Of a stretch of DNA of 64,000 nucleotides, positions 1 through 11,100 are shown piece by piece. Position 1 is the stretch's first letter. Every line of letters starts with the position of its first letter. Under the pieces are notes generated by a model. The model saw nothing but the letters and a program-made list of their open reading frames with translations. It was not told the origin of the DNA and made no database searches. The DNA comes from Anthopleura xanthogrammica (taxonomy: Eukaryota > Cnidaria > Anthozoa > Actiniaria > Actiniidae), in contig OZ025213.1 of assembly GCA_964019055.1 (NCBI GenBank), positions 5,433,292-5,497,291 on the forward strand. Reading direction: 5' to 3'. The position numbers and the translations under genes were made by a program.

Positions 1-864
1 AGCCATTAAAATGCAAGCTGAAGACTACAACACTAGTTTTAAAACAACAATTGTAACACATTGAGAGTAACTCATTGCAATAGGCTCATTGTATGACAGT
101 GTTCAAGTAAGTCAACGGAAATCTGCCTTTGCAGAGAAATACTGCCGAGTCATCGTGGGGTATTGTGCACCATGGCTTCTTGGCGTATCGGAATGCAAGG
201 TCGGGTGGACGGGTGAGACCTGCTGATCCTTGTGTCGTGCATAGAATAATGAGAAAAAAGGCAACGATTCAGACTTTAAAAACAGATCTTAATCAGATTT
301 CAAAACAACGTTAATTCTCATTTACGGCGTAGAATACTAAAAGTGTGCTAAAAAAAAGGAAAGTGCTTTTCTTAGAGTTTGTTGGTATTTGCAAATCCAA
401 GTTCCTATTCAGTAAGACTTACGACGCAAATAAAAGAAATCTTCACTATCCCGTTCTTCTTATGCTTGTGCTTATGCTTATGTCGCAGAATTCCCCGTGA
501 GGACACTGTGGATACCTATCTTTCAAGCCAGGATCTGAGCCAGGAACCGAGCCAGGATTTAGGCTTTTAGTATCATATTATGAGAAAATCTTTCGTAAAA
601 ATGTGAAATAAAGTAAAGAAATCTTAGCTAAACGCAATCCAATGAATTCGAAGCCCAGTGAGTGGAATCATCTTTCGTAAACGGGGTAAACTCCTCACCA
701 GGCTGACCAGGCTGAAGTTAGCCGCACATTCAGCCGCAGATTCGACTTTCGCTCATAAATCGCGAAATCGAAAGTAAACCCTACTCAAGGATCACCTAAT
801 ATTGTGTAGAAAATTACCGGCTTCTTCCTGATTACAGTAATATTTGGCACAAATCGGTTGGAAG

Positions 865-1260
865 CCCGGGGGGGGGGGGACTCCGGGGAAAAAGTATCTG
901 GTATGCTCGTCGTATCTCTTAGGGGTAAAAATCAGCGATTTGGTATCTTTTAGGGTCTTAAATTTGAGGTTTAGCAAATCAGCACTTTCTGGTATATTTT
1001 AGGGTGTTGAAAAAGGATCTAGCCCATCGCATAATAACGCAATACGTATGCCTGCGTAAACTCGGAATATTGCTCAAGGAAAAACATTTCAAAAGCCTTT
1101 ATTTTTTAATAGTATTATTTTTGTGGTATCTCTTAGGGGTTAAAATTTGCCAAGCCACGCCCTTTTGAAAAAACTTCCGGTATCTTTTAGGGGTATTTTA
1201 GGAAATTTCCGACGAGCATACCCGATACTTTACCCCCTGAGTCCCCCCCCCCCCCCCGGG
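865..1260. mobile_element. Fold-back element, hAT-like MITE
   Basis: The ends are inverted: CCC plus a G run and ACTC on the left, GAGT plus a C run and GGG on the right. Both flanks carry the 8-bp direct repeat GTTGGAAG (857-864 and 1261-1268), a target duplication of hAT length. The interior repeats 'ggtatctcttaggggt' and related phrases. There is no transposase reading frame, so it is non-autonomous. The superfamily call rests only on the 8-bp duplication. Confidence 0.6.
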
Positions 1261-3049
1261 GTTGGAAGCTCTCAGCATACTGTAGCACTCGACGTTCGCC
1301 CGAATTGCAATCATTATTTTCAATCCTTAATAACTCATCTAAAATGTATTTGATTCCTGTGTAAATTGTAATTCTTTCAAATTTATTCGATTCCTCTAAA
1401 AATAGTAAACTAAATTGATGTTACCATTTCGAACAACAAGTTAAATAACAATAATTTTGATGCAGCCTTTGGAGTCGGCAAGCAAACTCCGAGTTGCCTT
1501 TGACCCGCCTTTGAACGAGAATCAAATGCCGCCTATAAACTATCGAGAATTTGTAGAACATTTCTAAACGAATTTGTGAAGAATATCTGCTGATTTCACA
1601 GTATAAATAGAAAGAAGCAATAATATTATAGGCTTGTTGCAAATAATCCTGGCTCGGATCCTGGCTCGGATCCTGGCTCGGATCCTGGCTTTACTGCTAG
1701 TTTGTCTCGAGGACACTGATACACTCTTATGCTAATGCTTATGCTTGTGCGCTAGTGATGACCAGCCTTACTGAAAGAAAGGATGTTATATCGTCGTCGT
1801 CGTCGTTGGCAATCCCTCCATCAAATAAGATGTCTACTTGGTCTGTGTTCCGTAGCCATTGTTTATGAGTTCGTCGATGACTATGGAGTCTGATTCTTGA
1901 AAGACATTTTCGTGAACAGACGGGACATCTGAACTCTATATATTAGTACCCCGGCTAGTACAACAGCATATTTTCTCCCGCGCTGCCAACGCGCTTTTAG
2001 ATTTTGTTGCATGTGTGCAATTGTCATGACGGTTGTTTTTGCGGGGCATAAGAAAAAAACGTTAAAGAAAACCTTAGTTTTTTCGAGTTACTTGCGATTC
2101 AGGGATACCTGATTCAACTGACAACTAGTTTGCTCAAAACTTGTATGACATGGACGTAGTGAATGGCAGAGCAAACGAAACTTGTCGAACAAGTTCAAGA
2201 TTCAACTGGTTTCATCAAAACCTGTATGATATGGACGTAGTCAAAAGAGCTAACAAAACCTGTTAAACAAGTTACTCCATGATGGAAAGTAAAATCAACA
2301 CAAGGCCGGAAATGGTGCTATAAGTTTGATGACATATAGGGCGCTATCTATGAACAAACACAATGACTCAGCATGTATCCGTTGCACTTAGGGCGGAAAC
2401 GGTCTTAACGGGCACGTTGCCATCTCCAGACTTAATTAAATACGATAAAAAAATAAATTCTCCCCAACAAAAAAAATGAGTGTTTACAGAACCTCTAGCG
2501 GTGACAACTGTACTGAGCTCCAACCTCGCCATACGGCCGCAAGCTTCGACTTGTTGATGTATCATAGTCAGACGACTGGTGTTGGCTCACACTAGTATGA
2601 CGTCATCTTTTGTTCCCAATACGTGTTGAGACAAACAAATGAATTCATGAATTTGTTTTTGTATTTTGTTTTCTTTCTTTCTTTCTTTTTCTTCCAAAAC
2701 GTGATTTGTCTTATATCTAGGCTTTGTTCAAAGCATAGACATGATTTAAAATATATTAAAAGAATTTCAAAATGAATGCTTTAAAATGCTGGAAGATTAT
2801 CGCTTCAGTCCAGGGCACACTTATCAAAAGTCTTTTATTTATACTTTCAAACTCCTTTCAAGAAGAAAAATAACATAGAGAAACAAAATGAATTGACTTT
2901 CTGTGTTTGCATTGGAATGATACCAAATTGAACTCGTGACATAAACATGCATTTTTGTCCCATTGCGAACGGATATCGATACGGATTTGCCCCTTGATGG
3001 CTTGCCCCGCCAATCAATCGACACTCAAAGATCGGATTTCATATGAGAA

Positions 3050-3060
3050 TAAATATATAG
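3050..3060 (+). promoter_or_regulatory. Probable TATA box of the secreted-protein gene
   Basis: The run 'taaatatatag' lies about 55 bp upstream of the ATG at 3113. A start site 25-30 bp downstream would leave a short leader of about 25-35 nt. Position and composition fit a TATA promoter; no transcript evidence is available. Confidence 0.45.
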
Positions 3061-3112
3061 GGAACGTTGGATCGCTTGTTTGAACAGTTTGAGGTGAGTT
3101 CTGCGAATAACA

Positions 3113-6100
3113 ATGAAGTTGTTGCTCTTTATTGCACTTCTCGTCTCGGTAGCTCTCGTCCGTGCTCAGGAGACGGATGATATCGACAGCTTGGACATCT
3201 CCGAACACGATGGGCTAAATGGAGATTTCGATGAGTCGGAAGATGCTGACTCTGAAATATCTGCAGATCCTATAGAAGATCCTGACGAGGAGATCGACGA
3301 CGAGGACAAAGACGAAGATGAAGACGAGGGCGAAATCGAAATCGAAATCCAACCTACAATCGGCTACCGTCCTACAAGAAAGCGCTGGCCAGGGTATAAG
3401 GTACATTTCTATTTTTCTAATGGAATTTTTTTAAATTATATCTTCATGGAACTGACTAAACTGTCAAATCCAGCATCAGTTTTTGCGCTTTCTTCGAACG
3501 TCAATAATATTTTTTCAATCATTTAAACTGAACTGATGGAAATTTCTACTTCATAATACCAAAACGTTATTTTGAGTTTTAACAAATCATTGTATTGTCA
3601 CTTTTTAGCAAAATATTTATGGAAAGGAACGGTTCCTTCTTTAAAATGTTTTCGCCCTCTCTGTCTCTGTCTCTCTCTGCAAAACCCAGCACGCTAAATT
3701 TCAATTCATTCTGAGATATCCGAGCCTCGTAACTTAATGCAGCCTAGAGATTGATTAAGGGCTCGGCAAAATTGATTTTTTCGTTTGCACTTTTTGGTAG
3801 ACGAAGGAAGAAAAGTTAAGAAATCCTTTGGTACCATAAGACGATCGCCCCGGCTACCAGATTCGTCGTCAGCTGACTTGTTTTTTTTATCCATGCACGT
3901 CATCAACCTTTTATAAACTTAACTGGGGGATTTTAAGTCATTGACCTTATTACTTAACCTCCTTTTGTCTTTTGAAGTGATGTTAAATAGTTTTGAAATT
4001 CTTTGAAGTTTCTGGAAGCCATTTAAAAGTTGATTGCTTATCAGTTTGAATTTCCAATTTAATGATTTCTGTTTGACAGTTTTCTTTCTTTTCCGACAGT
4101 GTATGTTGAACGCAAGAAAGTGCTTCATGAACGCTACTGATTGTAAAGAACATCTTGCCTGCTACGAACAGAAGACCGCATGTATTCAGGTTGCCAAAAA
4201 AGAGCAGAAACCTTTCATGAAAAGATCACCACAAAAAATGGTACGTAATAATTTGAGATTTCTTTGCTCTTTAATTAATTTATTGACTCTTCCATCTATG
4301 AAGTAGTAATTATGATTGATAAATTTAATTTGTAGCTAGATATGTATTGATAGTTTGTTTGATTTTGCAGATTTGTAAAACTACATTCAATAAGTGTATG
4401 GAAGGTGCAGGAAGTGATTGCTTTAAGAAAACCATGTGCTACAGAAAGAAAGGCTTTTGCTACCGTTCACGAGGACGTGGTCACCGAAGACCTTCCGGAC
4501 ATCGTCATCATCATCATCGGCATCATCACCATCATAGACACCCAACCATGAACCCAGAAATGGTAAATAAAGTACACAATCTTTATGATATATTGATATA
4601 CTGCTTTTCAGTGATAAAACAAGTCACACTCTGACATTTTTATGCTTTAAACCCACCGTCTCTACAACACATGAAGGTTCAGGTTTGTTATTGTTTTTGA
4701 GGAGAATGTGCCAACTTTTAAGCTTATGTATTTACCTTTTCCTTGTAGATGAAGTGCAAGATACAATGGAAGGCGTGTTTCATGCGAGCCAACAACTGTA
4801 CCGAAAGACTTCAATGCATGTATGACTTCCATGAATGCATGGATCGTTCTCGTCCAACCGGTCCTCCCCCAACAATGAGCCCTGACGAAGATGACGAAGA
4901 GAACATGAACGTATACAAACGAAGATGGAACCCAAAACTCATGGTTAGTTTTTCAGTATTATAAAACATTTAATATTTAAATATTAAATAATATTAAATA
5001 ATATTTAATAACTAAATTTAATAGTATTTAATTATTTAATAATATTTAATAATTTAATGATAAATTAAGATATTTAGGCAAACGAGATGATAACTAGCGG
5101 TAAGCTAGTGTGGGCTGCGTCGGTGTTTATAATGAAACAGTATGGATGAAAAGTTAAATTTTACACCGTAAAAAATAAGAGAGATCACTTACTGACGTTT
5201 CGGACGCTAGTCCTTCGACGAAACGTCCGAAACGTCAGTAAGTGATCTCTCTTATTTTTTACGGTGTAAAATTTAACTTTTCATCCATACTATTTAGGCA
5301 AACGATTGTTTGGCTAACGAACGCGCGCGTTTGGCGCCAAAGTTCCCGCCAAAATCACAGGGACTCCATGATGATCAGTAGAAGCAATTGTAGATGTGAA
5401 TAAATTTTGCTACTGGAAAATAAATTATTATTTGATAGTAATAATGATAGTGCCAATAATATTACAAGCAATAGAAGTTTTATTAGTTTGGAGTTCAATT
5501 TCTTGATGCTTTTCTTTCCGTAAATTTTATAAAAATAATTCTTTTTCAGGCCAAGTGTAAAAAAGAATTTCAGGAGTGCATTGAAAATGCTTCCAGCAGC
5601 TGTCCATTGAAGATGAGATGTTTTTGGCGAATGAAGATGTGCTTCAAACCCCACCATAGACCTCACCATGGTTATGATAACAAGATGGTGAGTTGAAAAA
5701 TCCTTTTGTGGGCTTTTTCCCTTGTCGTAATGATTAGTCAGTGTTTTCCCAAATTTTGGGTTTTTCTTGGAGTGGAGTGTAGACTGAGTAGAAGAAATTA
5801 GTATGTACCACAAAACCTGTATCATCTAGTTTGTTCGTTTTTCATAGACGGTGTTAAAAATAACTAAACTTGGAGAAACTGGAAGAGAATGGGCAAACAG
5901 AGGAAGACAAATTGGAAGAGAATGGGCAAACAGAGGAATGGGAAGTCGTTATGGACAAACTGGAAGAGAATGGGCAAACAGAGGAAGACAAATTGGAAGA
6001 GAATGGGCAAACAGAGGAATGGGAAGTCGTTATGGACAAACTGGAAGAGAATGGGCAAACAGAGGAAGACAAATTGGAAGAGAATGGGCAAACAGAGGAA

Positions 6101-6312
6101 TGGGAAGTCGTTATGGACAAACTGGAAGAGAATGGGCAAACAGAGGAAGACAAATTGGAAGAGAATGGGCAAAAAGAGGAATGGGAAGTCGTTATGGACA
6201 AACTGGAAGAGAATGGGCAAACAGAGGAAGACAAGCTGGAAGAATATGGGCAAACAAAGGCAAAAAGGTTTTCAAACCAATAAAAAAGATTTGGCAACGT
6301 CATTTCGGTTGA
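3113..6312 (+). CDS. Unrecognised secreted modular protein: acidic block, four 5-Cys modules, GREWANRG repeats
   Basis: Six coding exons: 3113-3400, 4100-4240, 4371-4562, 4749-4943, 5550-5687, 5848-6312 (472 aa, every junction phase 0). Residues 1-19 are a signal peptide, with likely cleavage near VRA-QE. Residues 20-85 carry about 33 Asp/Glu, followed by a dibasic RKR before WPGYK. Exons 2-5 each encode one module spaced C-x6-C-x6/7-C-x5-C-x6-C, and each ends with a Met codon at the donor (ATG|GT). The first module's tail has a KR site and the third's a KRR before WNPKLM. The second module's tail is His-rich (HRHHHHRHHHHHRHP). Exon 6 is a basic tandem repeat of period 27 residues, built from GREWANRG octapeptides separated alternately by RQI and MGSRYGQT, ending in a Lys-rich tail. 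There are 20 cysteines, all in the modules. I do not recognise the family. A matrix, mineral-associated or processed-precursor role is speculation; the exon model is well supported by frame and splice sites. Confidence 0.85.
5071..5305. mobile_element. Near-perfect palindrome inside 15-bp direct repeats
   Basis: Two 68-bp arms (5139-5206 and 5224-5291) are reverse complements separated by a 17-bp loop. The 15-bp word TATTTAGGCAAACGA occurs at 5071-5085 and 5291-5305, as expected for a target-site duplication. The arm end 'gacgtttcggacgctagt' resembles a repeat I associate with Penelope-like elements, from memory and weakly. It lies in intron 4 of the secreted-protein gene. Confidence 0.6.
5878..6252 (+). 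repeat. 81-bp coding tandem repeat
   Basis: Four full units and part of a fifth, period 81 bp (27 codons), nearly identical at the DNA level. The unit contains no stop in any of the three forward frames or in two reverse frames. The frame used in the gene model is fixed by the phase-0 splice from exon 5. High identity between units implies recent expansion or homogenisation. Confidence 0.9.
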
Positions 6313-6392
6313 TTGACACCTAAGTTGTGTCATCAGTTTCGATCTCGTGATTATTCAAACGGTTTTCATAAGAGTGGGAAAAAAGCACAGTA

Positions 6393-6536
6393 TTGACGAC
6401 TCTTAAAACTCCAGTGTATGCGGGCTTAGCCTCACTTCTAAGATCGGAAAACAAAAGCAGAAATTAGAATAACAAAAGAAGCAAGTCTTGGATTCGAGCC
6501 TAAGCCCGCATACACTGGAGTTTTAAGAGTCGTCAA
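6393..6536. mobile_element. 144-bp fold-back MITE in the 3' UTR region
   Basis: Perfect 37-bp inverted arms (6393-6429 and 6500-6536, outer word TTGACGACTCTTAAAAC) flank a 70-bp middle. It lies between the stop at 6312 and the likely poly(A) signal at 6943, so the messenger would carry a strong hairpin. No coding capacity. Confidence 0.75.
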
Positions 6537-6942
6537 TTGACGTATGGCACATACAAAGTATTACATGTCGTAGCATTGATATGCCTTTCCATTTTTTAGT
6601 AGTGTGCGTGATTCATCCAATCACAACGCGTAGTTATACGGTACAGCCACGAAATTTCTTAATCATTTCCCACTCATACGAAATCTGCTCTATTCCTCAA
6701 TAAATGCCTTGTGAAGATATCAAAAATCCTATCTGAGATTCTTGAGTATAAGTCAAATGAAATTGCATTTTTTACGTATGTTTGTTTCTTTTAGCCTAAA
6801 ATCTTATTTTCTTATGTATTTTCGCTTCATGTTGTAACGCCTTTTTTTCGTCGTTTTCAGTTGAAAATATTCCTTTTGTATTTTTGTTTGATGCTGGAAC
6901 AGTGTATCCAACTGTAACTTGATTTCATTTTTATAGAAAATG

Positions 6943-6948
6943 AATAAA
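6943..6948 (+). terminator. Poly(A) signal AATAAA, secreted-protein gene
   Basis: First canonical AATAAA downstream of the stop at 6312, giving a 3' UTR of about 650 nt. Confidence 0.5.
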
Positions 6949-8194
6949 GCTCCGTTAAATCAATGTAATTAGTTGTATTTAATCACCAGCACGCCCAAAA
7001 CAGACAGAGAAAATACTGGAATCTGACTGACTTCAGTCACTGATTAGTAGATACTCTAAAGAAAGGAAAAGACAATCATAGTCTAGAAACCGCAGAGAGC
7101 CAATGAATCAAAATTAAGGTCAAATTAGACTAAATACCCAGGAAAAGCTTTGGTCCTATTAGCAAGATGTTTATTGAAGCTTATTTAAGCTGTTTTAGAT
7201 AAACATCTATTGGAAACTTGAATTTATACATCGCAGGCCTTTTTCATGACCCTAAATCCCACCGAAACGGCTCTCATCCCCCTCCCCACATTTTACTTAT
7301 TTTACTTAACCTGCAGCTGAGCGGTCCAGTCGCAGTACCCATTCAGTGAATGTTTTTCTCGTGCACGTAATTCAATACTAACTTCTGGGTTCCAGGTTTT
7401 GGATCGATAGGCATACCAACAGTGACGATTTCAAAAAATTCTCATTTCCATTTCTCATTGTTGAAAAAAGCCCAGTACAGTGAATACACTTGATTAGGGA
7501 TCGTTCATTTTTTATCGGGGAGGTGGAGGGAATTCCCGTAGGAGCCCATACACAAAAAATCTGACCTCCCCTCTCTGTTGCTGTAAAAAAATTTTGCCCC
7601 CCCCCCCCATTGTCCATCAAATTAAATCCATGACCCCCAACCCTTAATCTCAATTTTTTCAGAAACCTTCTTTGAAACTGATAGATCGATGGATAGCGAA
7701 TATAAACTTCTGCGATGGACAGTTTGCCAAAAATATTCAAATTTAAAAATAGCGCATTAAAAATCTGTTTCAGTTGTAAAAGTCCTGTGGATTTTTCATG
7801 CCCCCCTTATGACTCTATGTGGCCCCCCTCTCCTTGAGCCTGATGTTTTCAATTCCCCCCCCCCCCCCCCCCCCAGGATCCCTCCCCGATAAAAAATGAA
7901 CGGTCCCTTACAGTGAATACCCTTGATTACCTTTACAGAGAATACATCCATGATAGTGATTACAGTGAATATACATGATTACAGTGAATACCCTTGATTA
8001 CCTTTACAGAGAATACATCCATGATAATGATTACAGTGAATATACATGATTAGAGTGAATACACTTGATTAGAGTGAATACGATGATTTACAGTGAATAC
8101 AAGGATGACGATGTACAATCCCAATATTTTTGTCGGTCACCCTGTGGATAAAGCAAGGAACGCCTGCCAAAATTAGCTTCTCAAGGAGATAAAA
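6949..8194. other. Intergenic: MITE inserted in a degenerate tandem array
   Basis: No gene seen. It contains a GGGATCGTTC-ended element (7497-7907) and a degenerate array of 'gattacagtgaatac'-like units (about 7908-8100). A remnant of the same array lies just left of the element (about 7476-7496), so the element landed inside the array. Confidence 0.6.
7497..7907. mobile_element. PIF/Harbinger-like MITE with TTA target duplication
   Basis: Inverted ends of about 24 bp (left starts GGGATCGTTCATTTTTTATC, right ends in the complement with one or two changes), flanked by TTA at 7494-7496 and 7908-7910. A 3-bp TTA duplication with G-rich ends fits PIF/Harbinger. The interior has long C runs and no transposase. 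A similar element, with different sequence, is at 20702-20990. Confidence 0.6.
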
Positions 8195-11100
8195 ATGGCG
8201 ATAGCTGGTGATGAAAATGTATGTGTGGAGTGCGGAAGGCACAGCAAATCTAAGAAGTTATATCGAAAGTTTCAAGGAGGTGCAATCAGGCTGTTATTTT
8301 GTGTAAGTTTTATTTCTTTGTCTAAATTTGCTGTGAAAGTACATACATGTAATGGAACCGTTTTGTATAAAACTGCTTTTGCTTACTTGGTTTTCTTTGT
8401 TGTCCTAGCTTTTTATGTCTTTGTTGACTTTTGATTGCTTTATTGTTTTTATTTTTTTTTATAAAGCTTTCTCCTGTTGTAGTTATCGATGTTTTGTATT
8501 CATTAAGGCTTATATGACATAAACGTTTAACAGGAAAGCTGCAATCAAGTTATGGACAAATACTTGGAGTACGACCCTGTTCTAATTTGCTTGGACATTC
8601 TCTTACACAAGCCTCAAGCATACAGACATGTCTTATTCAACAATAAACCTAAGGTTGGACATTTTTTATAGAATTAATTGTGCAATGGGAGGGGAGATTG
8701 AAGTCTGGCATCATTGTGGATCAATATGTTATTTTAACAAAAATTAACAGGTTTGTTTTTAACTTTTTCAGATAGCATGGCACTTATGTGTGTTGTATTT
8801 ACTCAGTGATGCATGTATCCTTTTGCCTGACAAACATTTAAACTTCTTTTTGTTCAAGTATGTAGCTTCAAAGATAAATATACTGTCATCGGTGATACAT
8901 GTATGTTGAACACTTATAATGTAGAAAAACATACTTCAGTAAAAGAAATCTCAGAAACATCACTAAAGTTAAATCTCTTCTTCCTTGCTGTGGTGTCTAA
9001 CATATGAATACTATTATCAAATAATATTATATTGTTAACCAGCCAACCCGTCTCTGGTTGGCACATGAATGACTAAGTCTTACGTAACATGAAGTATCAC
9101 TGTACGACGTAAGGGAAATGGAATGACGTTATTCTATATTTGCTTTGAAATGAAACCCAATTTAAAGGGGCACTTGGATGAAAATTGGAAATGCCTTGAA
9201 ACTTGGTTAAACTTATCTATATGGTCCCAATAGTAGTCAAGCAAGATATTTTCTTCACAGTCAAAATTTGCGGATAAAAATTATATATTTTTTTCAGCAT
9301 CTAATTTGTGAGTAAATGACATCATTTACTCAACCCTATTGTTCTTTTAGTTTTTAAACCAAAATTTCTCAACTGCAAGTGGCTCCCAGGCTAAAATTTT
9401 TGCCAATCTGGTTTTCATAATCATGATTGAGTCATATTATTCTTAAATACTTGAACTATTCAGACTTTCAAAATATGGGGCATTTTCATCCAAGTGCCCC
9501 TTTAAGAAGTAGCTTTTTTCTTCCAGTAATGGAGAATTCAAATTATTCTATTTTTCTATTGAAATCATGTTAAATGATGCATACTATAATAACCTTTACA
9601 TTTTAATCAGATATGAAATGGTCAGATGTAAATAATCATTCTCATTCTTCAAACAAGACATCAGCTGGAACACTTCCAGACCACTCAGTACTTGAATTGG
9701 AGTTTTACTACATATTCCTTTCACAATCCTGTATTGGTAAATCAGATTTATATTCAAGCTTTTCTGAAACTAGTGTTACCGTATTCATAAATCCAAAATT
9801 CCTGTGTTGTTCTACGGTGATGACACAGTCAGCAGGCTGGTCAGACATTAAACACATGATGTGGGAATCAAAGGGCATAGTAACGTTGTAATGCCCTTGT
9901 CTCTCACATCTCACCATAACATGTAAGCAGAGTTTCTTGGGACTGACCCTTGATTTGAGTGTTTTCTTCAGGTTCTACAGTTGTCCTCCGATCCCTCTGC
10001 AAAACCCAGGGAAAATTGTCATATAAGTTTTCTAACACTTCTGTACAGCTGTCCACTGTAATTTTCCTCATTACATATTGATTTGTTATTTTTTACAGAA
10101 TATTTGTCATACATCTGTGGTCTCCTTGTTGGCATAAAAGTTTTTCTTAGTTTGACTTCTAATAATAAAAAAGTGTTGTACAGGTAAAATATTATTTGCA
10201 ATACATCATTTTCAATTCATAAAATACTACTGAAATTCTGATTACAGCTTCATTTATTCAGGATTAGCCTCATTTCACCAAAATTTGGTTTAATGTTATA
10301 TCAATGTTAATAAATACCAGAAATAGATTACAACATTAAACAATTCCACAACTTTAGCGATATACACCAATTGCCAATTGAAATTCCATGGACCTTCACT
10401 GGAAAGAAATTCAATTGGAATAAGATTGAGCCTAGGTAATTTCAGTCTTCTCCATAATTATGTGGTCAACACAGCCCAAGATGTCAGGTTCTTTGATTTT
10501 CTTCCAATCAAGAAATTCTAACTCAGACTGTTGGAAATTTGTTTGACAGAAGCCAAAAACTTTCAAGAATAATAGCTACCTTGTTGTCTTGTTTGAGTAA
10601 TAATTGTAAAAATGGGAATAAATGCATGCAGGTGCTTAACTGAAGACATCCATATATATATTTTTTTTTTGTAATGTTTTTTTTTTTTTTCACAGAGAGG
10701 CTCTCATAGCATTATTGCTATCCAGCTTTGGCAAGCTCCTTGTGATTCCTGTGGTGCTATGGGCAGATCCTTCTTCTAGTCAGCTCTGTTTGTGGCTAAT
10801 CAAACTTTTTGTGCTTACTTCAAATGCTGAAGCAATAAATGGTTGGTTGAATTATTAAGTAATTTGCATTTAAATATGGCCAGGTATCCGGAGGAATGCA
10901 TGAACTGACCAATCACAACACACTTCAATGCTTAGCCAAGGGACCCTAGCTTCCAGTCTCTTCCTTATACAAAAACATCGGCATAGCAAGGGTGGGCAGC
11001 TGCCCCCCTAAAATTTTCGGGTCAAGCCTTTTTTCTTTGATGTAGGGAGGGGAGGCCACGTGCCCCCCAAATTTTTGCTGTAATAAGTTTTTATTCTAGC

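Larger units (their letters stand above)
1..3112. other. Gene-free, repeat-rich left flank
   Basis: I find no supportable coding exon here; the open frames are short, lack splice context and overlap repeats. The stretch holds a fold-back element with G/C-homopolymer ends (865-1260), short tandem copies of a 12-bp motif (about 1647-1690) whose reverse complement recurs near 530-560, and an imperfect direct duplication of about 85 bp (about 2110-2280, both halves containing 'atggacgtagt'). The last 100 bp are the likely promoter of the next gene. Confidence 0.6.

Noticed and set aside
5355..5825. 156-codon minus-strand frame
   Set aside because: Antisense to exon 5 of the secreted-protein gene; no recognisable domain, and the sense exon has the module cysteines and correct splice phase.
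3113..6312. Calling the secreted protein a toxin or neuropeptide precursor
   Set aside because: The cysteine spacing matches no toxin scaffold I can name, and the repeats lack the Gly-basic amidation layout of cnidarian neuropeptides. Function left open.
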